From Perognathus longimembris pacificus (taxonomy: Eukaryota > Chordata > Mammalia > Rodentia > Heteromyidae): a DNA stretch of 64,000 nt. The notes below the pieces were generated by a model, which was not told the DNA's origin, made no database searches, and worked only from the letters and a program-made list of their open reading frames with translations. Position 1 is the stretch's first letter; each line of letters starts with the position of its first letter. The DNA lies in contig NC_063161.1 in assembly GCF_023159225.1 (NCBI RefSeq), positions 121,000,958 through 121,064,957 of the forward strand, given 5' to 3'. Made by a program: the position numbers and the translations under genes. Shown in pieces: positions 45,916-58,299 of the stretch.

Positions 45916-46256
45916 TATTTCCACTGCTCTTTTTTTTTTTTTTAATGCCTCAACTGCTCTTGAAAATGGTGTATTAAATTACAAAGAAATAATGACCAGA
46001 AGCCTCAAACCCATTTAAAGTATGTGAACTTAACAGGTTATTATACTAGAAAAATAAAACCTAATGCTTAGTCATGTGCTTCATCATATAACTTCACTTT
46101 TCTTCACAAAATCTTTGTGAGTTATTCATTACTAGGTATGTTTTCCTTGGCAGCTGTTAATCTTGGCTCAGAAATAAGTTCTTACTGTAGAGTAATTCAG
46201 ATGTGTTAAGTTTTTTATTACACAGAGGGAAAATAAGACTTGGTATTGGTATTTGT

Positions 46257-46285
46257 ATTTGTGTGTGTGTGTGCATACTTGCACA
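46257..46285. repeat. Short GT microsatellite
   Basis: GTGTGTGTGTGTG run within a GT-rich patch. Confidence 0.6.
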
Positions 46286-46744
46286 CTGTGGGTCAAGTCC
46301 AATGGGAAGTATAAAATGGAAACAATTTATGAATTAGGGTGTGTGCATGAACAGTTAAAAGAAGTAGAAGACAGAATCAACAACCCCAGCCTTCTGGTTC
46401 TCCCAAGAAGCAGTGTAAGCAAATGGTGCGGAAGAGAGCAGTATGGGTCAACTTTAATTCACACCCACCTCTATGCTTGACATAGTCATAGAACCTACAG
46501 TGTGTAATTTGTCAGTCATGACCATGAGTCACTGTGAAAGTTACTAAGGAGGTCACTGAAGAAAGTGTATTTCTGTTGTAAGTTTAACCATCAGCAATTC
46601 AGGAGACATTTGGTAATGTCTACAGATATTTTTGGTTGACCCACTGAGTAAAGGACAGGAATACCACTAAACATCTTATACTACATAGGATAATGCCCCT
46701 CCTGACAGCAAATTATGTGTTTAAAATACCAATAGGGCCAAGGT

Positions 46745-46935
46745 AGAGAAGCCATGGCTTTCAGTGTAAGTCTGTGGCATGAGCAGCAATATTACTATAC
46801 TCCAGTGACTTCTCTTCATCTGTAATGGAAATCCCAGCAGCATCTGCTTCATAGGTATATTGTGAGTATTAAGTAGTATTCTATGAAGTGATTATAACAG
46901 TGCCTATGATATTATAAGCACTTGATATAAGTTCA
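46745..46935 (+). repeat. MIR element fragment
   Basis: 'cttctcttcatctgtaatgg', 'ttcataggtatattgtgagt', 'attaagtagtattctatgaa' and 'acagtgcctatga' follow MIR/MIRb order. Confidence 0.6.
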
Positions 46936-48095
46936 CTACTGTATAGAGCAATACTTCCCAAAGTACAAGTGTTATTAGGTAGGTTTGTGGTGAGGGGAAG
47001 GATTCCATGCTCAGATACACTTAGAAAATGGTAGGTTAAAATGGGCAAGTTTCTTTACTGCGGGAAGTTTCAAAATCTTTAATAAGCAAAATATAAATCA
47101 TGAATAATTTTTACACCTTGTCAGATACTTATAGAATTTATAACCTAGGACATACTTCAAAGACATGCTGGTGTGGTTAAGAAAAAAAACAACATTGACT
47201 GAGCATGCACAGCAACTGAATTCATCATCTGCCCGTCACAAAGGCTGAATTACAGCAATTCCTTCTCCTTCCTTAGGCTCAGAAATCAAAGAAAACTTGG
47301 ATCCTTTCAGATCTGAAAAAGTCTTGGTTGTTGTATGTCACTATCACATCTCAAAGACATGAATTATCAGATAACAAGGTTGCTACCATCATGCAAATGG
47401 AAGAACAATAATTTCCAGAGCAAAATCTTGCTACTATGGAAGCTCATATACACAACATGGGAAATCAAGATAAATATAATTTGGGAATTCAATGCTATCT
47501 TATTTGTTGGCTTTTTAGAAGTGCACCTAATTTTTATGCAGAGCTAGCTGAGAAGACTACAAAGGCATTCTTAAAAGGTCACAACTATACTTAAAATGTA
47601 TACCAGTGTAAAATCTATTCAATTGTTGCTTGTTAGCTACTAAGTATAGTCAGCAGAGAACATAACAAGGCTACAACTTCAAGGAAGTTAGACACATTCA
47701 AGGAGAAAGATGCACATACATTAGATATCCAGTGAGCAGTCTGACAAAGTTTTGAACAATAGTCCAGGAAGGCCAAGTAATCCCAGTTTCGGCCATTTTT
47801 ATAGGTAAAAGGCATAATAGTAGAAATACCAAACAGAATGTTTAAATAAAAAATAGACATTCTCTTGTGGGGGGGTTGCAGATAACTACTTTCATTCCAT
47901 ATTGGGTCAGACCCTGTCCACAGGTGTCAGAGAAGTATTTATACTGTAAGATGTGTGTACTGATCATCAATCATTATTATCAACAATCCTGGGATACAGA
48001 ATAAATAGACTATGCCATGTATTAGCCAGACACTGTTCATTATATTACATTAACAGAGTTCTTTTTCTACATTTTAATTTTTGAGGAAATGACAG
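46936..48095. other. No gene recognised
   Basis: No recognised repeat or supported frame. Opposed short frames at 47335-47547 and 47633-47860. Confidence 0.4.
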
Positions 48096-48097
48096 AT

Positions 48098-48325
48098 CTA
48101 AATGGCTCACACCTATAAAAAGGCATCAGGAGTCTCAGATCTGAGGATCAAGGTTTAAAACCAGCTGAGGCAGTAAAGTCTATGAGACTTTTATGTCCAA
48201 TTAACCAGCGAAAAAACAGAAGTAGAGCTGTGGCTCGAGTGGCAGAGCACTAGTCCTTGGCAAAAAATGTTAACTGACAGCACCAAAGCCCTGAGTTCAA
48301 GCCCCATTACCAGCACACACACACA
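48098..48325 (+). mobile_element. B1-dID-like composite SINE
   Basis: 7SL head (diverged), linker 'cttttatgtccaattaacca', right part 'agagctgtggctcgagtggc' with 'gccctgagttcaagcccc', ending in a CA run. Confidence 0.75.
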
Positions 48326-48329
48326 AAAA

Positions 48330-48425
48330 TGTTTGAGGTAGGGCTTACTATGTACCCCAGGCTAGCCTTGAATTTGGTTCCCAAGTGCTGGCATAATAGG
48401 TGTGTGCCATCATACCTGGTTAAGC
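48330..48425 (-). mobile_element. B1-like fragment
   Basis: 'gtaccccaggctagccttga', 'ttcccaagtgctggcata' and 'aggtgtgtgccatcatacct', the reverse B1/7SL phrase order. Confidence 0.75.
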
Positions 48426-48463
48426 TATTTCAATTTATATGTAATTTTAAAAATTTAAGTTTA

Positions 48464-48652
48464 GGGCTGAGAATATGGCCTAGTGGTAGAGTGTTTGCCT
48501 CGCATACATGAAGCCCTGGGTTCAATTCCTCAGCACCACACATACAGAAAAAGCCAGAAGTGGCGCTGTGGCTCAAGTTGTAGAGTGCTGGCCTTGAGCA
48601 AAAAGAAGCCAGGGGCAGTGCTCAGGCCCTGAGTGCAAGGCCCAGGACTGGC
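48464..48652 (+). mobile_element. IDL-Geo dimeric SINE
   Basis: Complete left and right monomers ('gggctgagaatatggcctag', 'gtggcgctgtggctcaagtt') with almost no A-tail. No clear TSD, so possibly older or trimmed. Confidence 0.9.
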
Positions 48653-48699
48653 AATTTTTTTTAATTTTAGAATTTCTAATATCTTAGACATTAGAGTCT

Positions 48700-49275
48700 C
48701 ACTTGAAGATAAGCCAGTGTGCAAGTAGGTTGTCTTTTTATATTATCTGGTGAATCCCACAGTCCCACTGTCAAAATAATTTTTAGAAAACACATATCCT
48801 CTTTTTTTTTTTGCATCCATGTACACCTTCTCACATGAAATACATTATATCAGATTACAAAAGAAACCAAAGACTCTGAAATATCTCAATATCAATACAT
48901 GTCTTGGTATATTAATATATATCATTCCTTATTCACATATTAGAAACAAAATTTATCAGCATATCTAATTATTATTCTGTCAAAGCTGTGCCATACATAA
49001 ATTATTTTTTGATATCAGCAACAACTGGATGGTCATGTGAAAGTATCTCATGTATACTGATGACGAAGTCACAGTCATGCTAAACATTACTGAAATTTTG
49101 ATTGCCTCATTCATGATGTTGAAGAAAATGCTAAATTCCAATTAGACATTAGTAAAAAAATACATGCAAATTTTTATATTTATCCGATCTTAAAATCTCC
49201 TGAATTTTATCCACAGGCTATAATGTGATGTATAGACTGCAAGTTAGGATGTCCTTAATGTCCTAGAACTTCAAG
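48700..49275. other. Unexplained sequence upstream of a long A-run
   Basis: AT-rich sequence ending in a 29-nt A-run. It could be a retrotransposed copy or an old repeat. I cannot recognise its source and I found no matching duplication. Confidence 0.3.
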
Positions 49276-49276
49276 G

Positions 49277-49279
<3 letters not shown>

Positions 49280-49308
<29 letters not shown>
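49280..49308. repeat. 29-nt pure A tract
   Basis: Homopolymer not attached to any SINE or L1 that I can recognise. Confidence 0.9.
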
Positions 49309-49313
<5 letters not shown>

Positions 49314-49399
49314 AGTCTTCACCTTATTAATTCCTTCTCACTGGTAATAATTCCTAAGGGATATCTCTATGTTACATGGAACAGGTATACTTACAAAAA

Positions 49400-49585
49400 T
49401 ACTTTTTCATATTTGAGCTTGTTTGAGCTATACAACCTTCTGGTAAGGAAGGTATTATCTTACCATAAGCCTCTTTAGCAATGAGGAAGTTAGTCCTGTC
49501 CAAGTGGCACATCTGGAAGTTACATGCTGAGCAGGGATTCAAATCCAGAGGTGCTGACCTTGAAGTGCACACAGTCTCTGACTCC
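49400..49585 (+). repeat. MIR element
   Basis: 'ggtaaggaaggtattatctt', 'agcaatgaggaagttag', 'agtggcacatctggaagtta' and 'gcagggattcaaatccagag' follow the MIR core and 3' order. Confidence 0.65.
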
Positions 49586-49589
49586 TGCT

Positions 49590-50210
49590 TGGTGTCTATA
49601 ATTTTGGAGTGGGGTTAGAGAGACAAGACTTTTCTATCCACAGCTACCTACTTAACCAAGCTGCTGCTTACATGTAGAGGTTTTGGTAACTGCTAAATAG
49701 CATTTGCTCCACACTCATTCACGCTTATGTACTCTAGTGATATTTTTCTAGAATGTCACACATTCCAGCAACTGTATGTCCTAACTAACAGGTCTGTTTC
49801 AGCTTTTTGTTTGGATGCAACAAATTTCAGGTAACTTTCATCCCTCTTTTCTACCTGCAGACAATAACTTCCTCCCTGCAAATTCCTTTAAAGGTTTTTC
49901 TTTTTGTCAAAAAATCTCTTTCCATTTGGGTTTCATTGTTTATGGTAGTGCTGCTTCCTTGAACCTTCTCAAAGCCTAGCTGTCCTGGAATATAATCACT
50001 CTACTCTAAAGGGCATCCATAGAGGAATTATAGCAGGGGCAGGGGGGAGTCTTACGTGCTTTTATTAGTTGTCATTTTTCTATTGTGAAATGTGACTTTT
50101 AATTGCTTTCTCATGTAAATTTAACTTTTCTAGTTTTGGTTCTTAGCAATTTGCTTTGACCTTTGAGCTTACTTTATGTACAGAGATACATTCATTGCCT
50201 TTGAAGGTCC
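49590..50210. other. No gene recognised
   Basis: Unremarkable sequence, no supported frame. Confidence 0.4.
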
Positions 50211-50229
50211 TCTTATTTCTCTGCATTTT

Positions 50230-50431
50230 TTTTTCTTTTTTGCCAGTCCTGGGCCATGGACTCAGGGCCTGAGCACTGTCCTTGGCTTCTTTTTGCTCAA
50301 GGCTAGCACTCTGCCACTTGAGCCACAGCGCCACTTCTGTATATTTTCTATATATGCGGTGCTTGGGAATCGAACCTAGGGCTTCATGTATATGAGGCAA
50401 GCTTCTTGTCACTAGGCCATATTCCCAGCCC
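50230..50431 (-). mobile_element. IDL-Geo SINE with perfect TSD
   Basis: Reverse dimer with a small deletion in the monomer junction. The 15-nt TSD ATTTCTCTGCATTTT lies at 50215-50229 and 50432-50446. It is the last IDL-Geo copy on this side of the window. Confidence 0.95.
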
Positions 50432-50710
50432 ATTTCTCTGCATTTTAATGATTGTTTTGCTCAGCCTGCAAACTCAGTTCACTCTCAGAATTCTATTTTG
50501 GTATTATTATGTCTTTAGGATGAATTTTAGACACTACAAAATGTTAACCATGAAAGGGAGCAGGTAATTTTCCTGTGCAGGAGTACACAATATTTATTTC
50601 CACAAAACAAAAAGAAAAAAGTCCCAATTTTCATGTCCATCTGAGATCCAAAGCAGTGAAAAAAAGCCAAGAAGCAGGAAGAAAATAGTGATTCACTCCA
50701 GGTATTGCTT

Positions 50711-50712
<2 letters not shown>

Positions 50713-50763
<51 letters not shown>
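50713..50763. repeat. (GT)n microsatellite, about 25 perfect units
   Basis: The longest perfect dinucleotide run in the window. A His-Thr artefact appears on the minus strand. Confidence 0.95.
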
Positions 50764-50764
<1 letters not shown>

Positions 50765-50844
50765 TTATACCCCATAGGGAATTTTCTTAAGTCCCCTAGA
50801 AATAGTAATACTAAGCAGTTGAACCTTAGCAAGCAGAACTTTAA

Positions 50845-51200
50845 GACGGACTATGAGAAATTCTCATAAACTATGCCTTCAGTTTAAAAGTGGACAAGCC
50901 AGGCAACTTGTTCAAAATCACAAGCAAGCCAACTTTAGAGATCCTGCACTAAGACCCAGATTCTGCAACAGAACCACAATTTATTTCTTGTCCTCTGTGC
51001 TATCTGGGGGATCTAGCTACATGAGCCCTTATCCAACTCATGTCTCATCATGTCTCCCACCCCTCACAATTCCAATAGGCATACAACCACAATAAAGGTC
51101 AGGTATTATAATAAAAGAGTTAATGAGGAAGATCTGATGATTTTCTTTTCAGAAAAGAGGAAACTGAGCTTTGCGAAGGTCCAGAAACATACCCAATTTT
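50845..51200 (+). repeat. Possible MIR fragments
   Basis: 'ggcaacttgttcaaaatcac' near 50910, and 'tttcagaaaagaggaaactg' with 'agctttgcgaaggtccag' near 51155, resemble MIR core phrases. Both are weak. Confidence 0.35.
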
Positions 51201-51624
51201 TCAGGCTTACTACAGCACATTAATCTAAACCATATATTAGGGCTTGTACAGGCAAAATAACATTTATTAATTTATTCATCTCCCATAAAAAAGATCTACG
51301 TTCATATAGTTCTTTTGGAATGATTTTCAGAGAAAATCTATAATCTAATATAGCAGTATCTAAAGACACCACCTACTTCTTTTCATCATAAAAATTACTG
51401 ATATTTGTGTCTTTTACCAGATTTAGACATGAAAAGTTTTGAAATGGTTCTAAAAAAATCAAAGCACATAAGTGTATTACAGTTGAGGACATTCAAGATG
51501 CTCCACAAATGATTTCCAGTTTTTAAAAAGAGTTACAAAAACTCTGCTTGGATGAGTATGAAATATAGCAAAGTAAACAAGGGCAAAGACAAGTACAAAA
51601 AATACATAGGTTTGAAACTCAACA

Positions 51625-51805
51625 GCCACAACGTTTACTAGTTATCTGACTGCTTTCATCTTGCTAGGCCAGTTTTCTTGTCTGCAATACAGAAACGATC
51701 ATGGAATCTGGATCCCAGGACCACTGTGAAGATTATTTGCAGTAACATAGACAAAGCATGTAGAATAAAGCATAGTATGCAGGAAATGATCAACAGACAT
51801 ATAAC
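51625..51805 (+). repeat. MIR element
   Basis: 'gccagttttcttgtctgcaa', 'tgtgaagattatttgcagta' and 'acatagacaaagcatgtaga' match the MIR order of 'cagtttcctcatctg...gaggattaaatga...taaagcgct'. Confidence 0.55.
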
Positions 51806-51809
51806 AGTT

Positions 51810-52985
51810 GTCTTATTATTATTATGGCAATTAGAAAAATTGGACACATATCTTATTTTAATGTTTGATTTTAAAGAAAAGATTTGGGTGCAATTACTCC
51901 CTGTCCAGTTTGGAAAACAATTCTGTGTGAGTGCTGGTTAATAATTTGGACATGAGTTCTGAAATACATGTAAATCATAATGAATTATGCTGCTATATTT
52001 GTATCTTAGTATTTCTAGAATAAACTAAGTTTTAAATTTAGCAAATGAGTGTTAATACCTAGTAACTCGCCTATTATTCTGAAATACGTACTTGTCTTCT
52101 GATTTCTACTTTAGCAAATCTGGCAAATACTTCTACTAACAACAAAGATTAGTAAAATGAACTCCATCTTCAAGAAGAAGACTTACTTTTAAATGAGTTG
52201 GTTTTAAAAGTTATTCTGAATTAAGTTATACTTAACTTTCATTTTTATTGATCTCTTGACACTATTAATGTTTAAAATGAAATACATAACATTACTTTGA
52301 TCAGTTATTAAATATATTTATTTTAAAATGAAAGTAAATCTTTAAATGTATTTCTTATTCGGATTTGTGGTAATTATCCCAGAAGTTGGAAACCTTTTGG
52401 TACAAATGCTGTATTTAAAACTTAGTTCAACAAAATATATCATCCAGTTCACTAATCTTTTATTTTATACTTTGTTCCATCAATTTTACATAGGCTTCTT
52501 TTTTTCTATTTAAGATATTTTTAATCACTGCTGGTTTAAAATAAATACACAGATATCACTTAAAGAAAATAATTTGGCTTAACTTTAATAAAATTAAAAT
52601 TTTTCCTTAATTTTTTCTTTTATAAAAGACTAGAAATTTCCAGAAGCTAAAAAGATGTGATACAATTTGAAGTGTTTGGTTATTAGAAGCAAATATAACA
52701 CTACTTGCTGTTTTTTACTCTGGATTACAATTCATTTGTTTTTCAGGATTACTGTTTAATTTGCATATACATTTTTAAGTGAATGTTTTGGTTTTATTTT
52801 TTTAATCACCATAATCCCAGTTCCAAGAAAAATTAATAGTAAAGCTACCTACAATTTTACCATTAGGATGCTGGCAATCCTGTGATAAAAGTAAGTCAGG
52901 CTGGAAGATGGAATTTGCCACTTCATTTTGTTTTTAAATTTAGTGTAATTACATTCTCATCCAAAAAAAAAAGGAAATCAGTTTT
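51810..52985. other. AT-rich sequence, nothing recognised
   Basis: Very AT-rich, no young repeats and no supported frame. Confidence 0.4.
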
Positions 52986-53000
52986 AAGTAATGGATATGA

Positions 53001-53091
53001 CAAACAGTACAAGAAATGTATCCAATGCCTAACATATGAAACTGTAACCTCTCTGTACATCAGTTTGATAATAAAAATTTGAAAAAAAATA
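53001..53091 (+). mobile_element. 91-nt L1 3' end insertion with TSD
   Basis: Only the last part of the L1 tail ('atgaaactgtaacctctctg', 'ataaaaatttgaaa'). The TSD AAGT(A/T)ATGGATATGA at 52986-53000 and 53092-53106 has one mismatch. An extreme 5' truncation. Confidence 0.85.
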
Positions 53092-53364
53092 AAGTTATGG
53101 ATATGAAAAGGAAACAATAGGTGACAATATTACTGGTAAGATACTTGAAAAGACATTCTAGTTTAGAGCTAGTTAAATCCTAGTTTAAACCACAGCATTA
53201 CTCTTTCATTCATCAACTTTACTGCTGCTTGTGGCAGGGGTGAGTTGGGGAAGAGGATTGGAACCCAGAGCCTTGCTAACATCTGTCAGACAAGTCCACT
53301 ACTTCTTATTTAAGACGGCTTAAAAATGAAGTGATGAAGCAAGCTTCATAGCAAGCCACATAGA

Positions 53365-53848
53365 CTCTGTGGTCTCCCTCATTGGTAATAATTAGTGCAC
53401 ATCTAGGATTATCCTAGCAGAAGATCACAATAGCTCAATAGCTATATACATATGAGCACATAAGATGATGCTAAGTGAAACTCCAAGTTATGGAAATAAG
53501 TGGTTTATCATTGTTGTTGTCATGTTCAACGTATCATGTGAAATTATGCCTTTTTCTTTCACCCCGATGTCACTGCAACTGATTTTGGAACCCTGAGTAT
53601 TGTATACATGTTTATCAGAAGTAGAGAAGGGAAGGGGAACATCAAAGGGTAAAATGATAACCAATGCAACAGCAATACTTACAAAACTATATGCTGTAAA
53701 TCAATTGTACAACTCAGGAGTGAGAGGAAAAAATTGTGGAAAAATAAGGGAGGAGGTAACAAATTTGATAAGAAATGTACTCACTGCCTTATTATGAAAT
53801 TGTAACCCCTCTGTACATCACTTTGACAATAAATAAATTAATTTAAAA
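53365..53848 (+). mobile_element. 5'-truncated L1 3' end
   Basis: 'tggtctccctcattggtaat', 'agcagaagatcacaatagct', 'gatgatgctaagtgaa', 'gtacaactcag' and the terminal 'aaatgtactcactgcctt', 'ttgacaataaata'. Candidate TSD AAAAATGAAGTG around 53322 and 53846. The same L1 segment forms the right part of the element at 33730-34578. Confidence 0.85.
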
Positions 53849-53859
53849 AATGAAGTGTT

Positions 53860-56800
53860 GAAATAATTGGCAAATGGTCAGGCTTAAAGGAAAATAGTAA
53901 TCCAAAAATGTTACCCAACATAGTTACTTCAAATCCACAGTGCTAGTCAATAATGACTTTATGAATGGAATTTCCACTTGATCATGCACTGTATTTCAAA
54001 AACTTCATTTTTTTTAGCTACTAAAATTTTATCAGTGTACCTTTGGCATGTGGTTATTCAAACTGTGGACCCTAAACCAATTTCACCTGTAATGTATATC
54101 AATATTGGTCTTGAATGATCATTCCATGTCTCAAGTCAAGTAGAAAATCACACATAATACAAGCTTTTGGAGCAGGCCTCTCTGAGCTGATTCCTTATCT
54201 TATTCTATACCTATCCAGTTTATAATAATATAGACAAAGTCCACCTGAAATTTGATGGATAAAGTTTCAGTTGTTGGATAACATTGGCTTTTACATAGTT
54301 TATTTTTTTCTGCCATTCATAATCAGACTCACTTCTAAATAAAGAAGTTTGACTTCGGATACTATGAAGTAAATCCAACAGAGAACTGCCCCTGCAGAAG
54401 TAGAACTTTCACGTGACCTATTATAACATCTTGATCACTGAAGTTTACCATTTCATTATTCTCTTCCCCTCCAAGTTGTAGAAGTTGAAGCAAATCATAC
54501 CCATGCACTCACCAAAGAACTGCAAAGCAAACTACAAATGATTCAAACATAAGTGCAAAACCTAAATGCCTTCTTAAACCACAGTCTCCTACAGACTACC
54601 CACCCCAGAAGACTTTTAATCAAATCCTACACTGTCTTTTTTTCCCAATTAGGTTGAAAACAGTTTGAATAAGGCTACTGCCTATACACAAGTGGCTCTG
54701 ATTTTCCCATTTGAGTATAAGTCTTTTAACTTAAGCTGTTCTGCCCCTGGCAAGGAAGTGAAGTTGAATTGGACAAGACTAAAAAAATTCTGTGGGCTTG
54801 ATTTGCTGTGGATCCTGAAGTGAGTTTTGCAAATGGCGACTGCCTTAGCCACTGCTAACTCTCCAGGATCAGTAAACAGGCTGGGTAAAATTACCTCTCA
54901 GAACTCTACTGGTTCTGAATTCACATGGACATACACCTATCAGGCAGAATGAAGATCGATCAATCTTCATTCATGCTTGTTGTATTAATTTTTTTTTCTC
55001 TACAATTTCTGGCACTGGAGTGGTCCTTTGTCAAAGATGGCACAGAGACCGAAATGCAAACTGGGTCACAAACTGCTCAACAGAAGTGCCCCATAGCCAA
55101 TAAAAAAATGCATTTTCTCCTGCTAAAATTATAATCGTAAATTAATATTATTGTACTGAAAGGGTTGATTCTACTTGTGATTTTTTTTAAAGTTTCTCAG
55201 AAAGGATATTTCTCCCAAATAGAGTTCCTATTTAATTAATTTTATAACATATTTACTTTATAAAGTAACTTCAACTGATAAATAGGTAGAAGCTAGTATT
55301 TAGACAATAAAGCTTTAAGAATTTTCAAGTGAGATTTATCTTTTGTGGTATCAGTTGTAGTTCATCCAACAACTATGAAGTGGGTAAAAAAGTAACTTAA
55401 GAAAGGGCAAAGAAATTTAACAGCAAATTTTCAACTCAAACTCTTCTTTTTAACTTCTTTACTAAGACAAACCAACATTTATTTTCACCATAATCATGCT
55501 TAGATTTTTTTCTCCATCTCAACCCTTCTTCTGATTAAAAAAATAATAATTTCTTGGACTTTTCCCTCATAGGAGACATGAAGTAAAAAAGTCCACCTCA
55601 ACAAATAAAGCAAGGGACTAATATTGTGTTAACAAAGCAATTGACTTACTTTTACACAACTAATTGCATTACACACACATACACATACACAGTTAAAAAG
55701 TTCGCAATCCAAAGATCAAGTTTCGTTTTTTCTTAAGATTCAATACAAACTCCAATACTGCCAAAAGTAAAAATGTAAGACACAAAAAAAATCTACCATA
55801 GCAAAGGTTTTTTCTAATGTTCTAGAAATATCTTAACAAAAAAAGTTTCTCACTAATAAAAATTATTTGAACCACTACAAAAGTTACTTCTAAATGTCAT
55901 TAAATACTTTAAGAAATGGGTAAAGCATAACTATTTGTTCTTTATGATTAAAAGAACTATCTAAAATAGCATTCTCAAAAAATAAATACCATTATCATTT
56001 ATTAGAATCAGGTATATATATGTATAAATACACATACACACATACATACATATGTATACATACAGATATATATAGCTTCTAAAAGCTATTTTATCTTAAT
56101 GGCAGATTTCCTCCCCAAAAATATTAATTATCAGAGATTATCTATAGTTTTTACAGTCTAAATTTGTTACAAAACCCCAAAAATTTTAAGACATACCAAA
56201 ATAGTTACCTGGTTAATCTGTGAGAAAAGATGATTAGCAGAAAAGTTCCTGTTGTCCTTTACTTTTCTATCACTTCTATTTTGAAAAGATGCTCAAATAT
56301 AAAACATTTTACACCTCTCTTCTTAATAATCTATTTAATATTTCAAAATTCAACAGTCCTTGTTTATCAGTCTTTACCAGCTTTGCCTCTGAAACAGACT
56401 TTTCAGAACTTGGACTACCATGGAACAACTTTACAAATTCACAGTTAATAACTGTCCATTTTAAGCTCTGCCCCCTCCATATTTATCGCCTATGTAAGCA
56501 TTATCCATGATACAAATAATAAAAACCACAATCTAATAATTCCGGAAGCCCCAATAATTTTACTAAGACAAACACAAATCAAAAACTCCTAGTTTGGGGC
56601 CAAACCAAATTTCCTTGAGGCTTTGTTTACAAGGTAAGAAAAAGGAGGAAGGAGAGAAACTAGAGCTATGGATGGAGGGCTTAAACCACGATGGGTTTTA
56701 CTCTTTTACTTGCTCTTTTACTTGAAAATCATGACAAAGGCTAAGGATTAACTAGGCTAAGGATTAACTTCTGGTGACGATGAAGAATCGCCAGATTTAG

Positions 56801-56985
56801 GCTTTAAAATAACAAAAGTTAGCCTCCTCCTCCAAGTCAACACAAACTCAAAAGCAAAAACATCTAAACTTAGCTGTCCTTTTTGAAGCAAATTTTCTTC
56901 TATCAAGTCAAGCAGCACTTCTCAAATTATGAAATGGGATATTATGTAAACTTGTACCCACATTTTAATGCGCAGGTAGTAAACT
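53860..56985. other. 3.1 kb without recognised gene or young repeat
   Basis: AT-rich, with a CA/TA-rich patch at about 56012-56070. The frame at 54925-55134 has an apparent hydrophobic stretch but no recognisable protein. If MIR31HG is transcribed leftward, this would be its first intron, and it could hold regulatory elements. Confidence 0.45.
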
Positions 56986-56988
56986 AAA

Positions 56989-56989
56989 C

Positions 56990-57024
<35 letters not shown>
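56989..57024. repeat. (CA)n microsatellite at CpG-island edge
   Basis: About eighteen CA units immediately left of the GC-rich block. Confidence 0.95.
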
Positions 57025-57027
<3 letters not shown>

Positions 57028-57850
57028 TCGTTTCTCTAATTTCACTTCAAAGCTTCAATAAGGAAGTTGAAGTGCCAGATTCCAGAAACTAGTGGTCGCC
57101 AGGCAGCGAGGGATGTCCAGCCCCAGCTTCAGCTTGGGCTCCACCGCCGGGTGAAGGTCCTGGGCCGTCTTTCCTAGTCCTGTTACCTTTAATGCAAGCA
57201 AAACTGTCCCCGAAGTGGCTCTCCAAAAGGTCGCTTGTGCCCAGAGATTCCCTTTCATCCTGCCACACCGCCGCGCTAAGTGAACATTTCCGCTGGGCTT
57301 CGCCGGGACTGCCATTGTCTCCAGGGACGATCAGGGGCTCCCCCAGGGAATCTTACACACATCATTTTCTCGCCCTACACAGCGAAAAGCAAACTCGAGT
57401 CCTTAGGAGGTATGGATGTGCGACGCACGCCAGTTTCTCCCCGGGAACTGGGGGGAAGCTGAGTAAGTTTTAAAGGGACAGTGATTTCCCATGGCAAATG
57501 CTCTCTAACTCGGACGTCGCTGGCTGAAAGCCCTCGCCCACCACTCTCCCCCACACCCAGGGCCGCCCCTTGGGGTTCGGGGGTGCGGAGAACAGGCTCG
57601 GGATCCTGAGATCGTGCCAGGATAACAGCCTGCGATTTGGGCCGGGGAAGGAAGCAGTCCTGCAGAGAGCCAGGGCCGCCGCTCTTCGGGATGCGCCCGA
57701 CCCGGCCGCAGCATACCCGATCAGGGTCCGCGGGCGCCAGCGACCCTCGACTCCGGGCACCGACGGCCGGTTGCCCGGAACCCTACTCTCCTCAACTCCG
57801 CGAGGGATCAGAGCGCCTACCTCCCCGCGCCCCGGGTCCCACGTTCTCCC

Positions 57851-57860
57851 CTTACCTGAG
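57851..57860 (-). other. Strong candidate 5' splice donor (CAG|GTAAG)
   Basis: The minus strand reads CTCAG|GTAAG, the consensus U1 donor, with the boundary between 57856 (last exon base) and 57855. It would end a first exon of the leftward transcript. Alternatives on the same strand are CAG|GTGAGG (boundary 58212/58211) and CAG|GTGGGC near 58590. Confidence 0.5.
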
Positions 57861-58242
57861 AGTCGGGGTAGGAGAGCGGAGGCGCGGCCGGCCTCCACCC
57901 GCGACCAGGCAGGGGCCGAATCCCGCCCCCATCCCGGCCCCGGCCGCCGCCTCCCGGATCCCGTCCGGAATCAGGTGCGGCCCCTCAGCCCGCGCGGGCG
58001 CCACGGCTTAGGGCGCGCTTCTGGCTCCCGCAGGCACCGAACACAGAAGACTTGCGCGTTCCTGGCCGCACCCCAAGTTATACGCAGGTCGAAGCCGCTA
58101 GTGAAGCTCCCAGAAAGGCCACCCCAGGCCCCAGAAGCCGCAGCCCGGAGTCCCGGTCACCAGCAAGAGCCAGCCGGAATGGACTGTGGCGCACCTCCGG
58201 CCCATCCTCACCTGCCGCGGCCCCGCCGCCAACGTCGAGACC

Positions 58243-58299
58243 CCGCCCCTGCCCCGCCCCCGTCACTCACACCCCGCCCACGCTCCCCAGGCCCCGCCC
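58243..58299. promoter_or_regulatory. Cluster of four GC boxes
   Basis: CCGCCC at 58243-58248, 58254-58259, 58274-58279 and 58294-58299, i.e. GGGCGG on the minus strand. Typical Sp1/KLF sites of a TATA-less promoter. Confidence 0.7.

Noticed and set aside
54925..55134. 69-codon frame with a hydrophobic stretch resembling a signal peptide
   Set aside because: The hydrophobic part comes from a T-run, the remainder matches no secreted family, and there is no promoter or poly(A) context.
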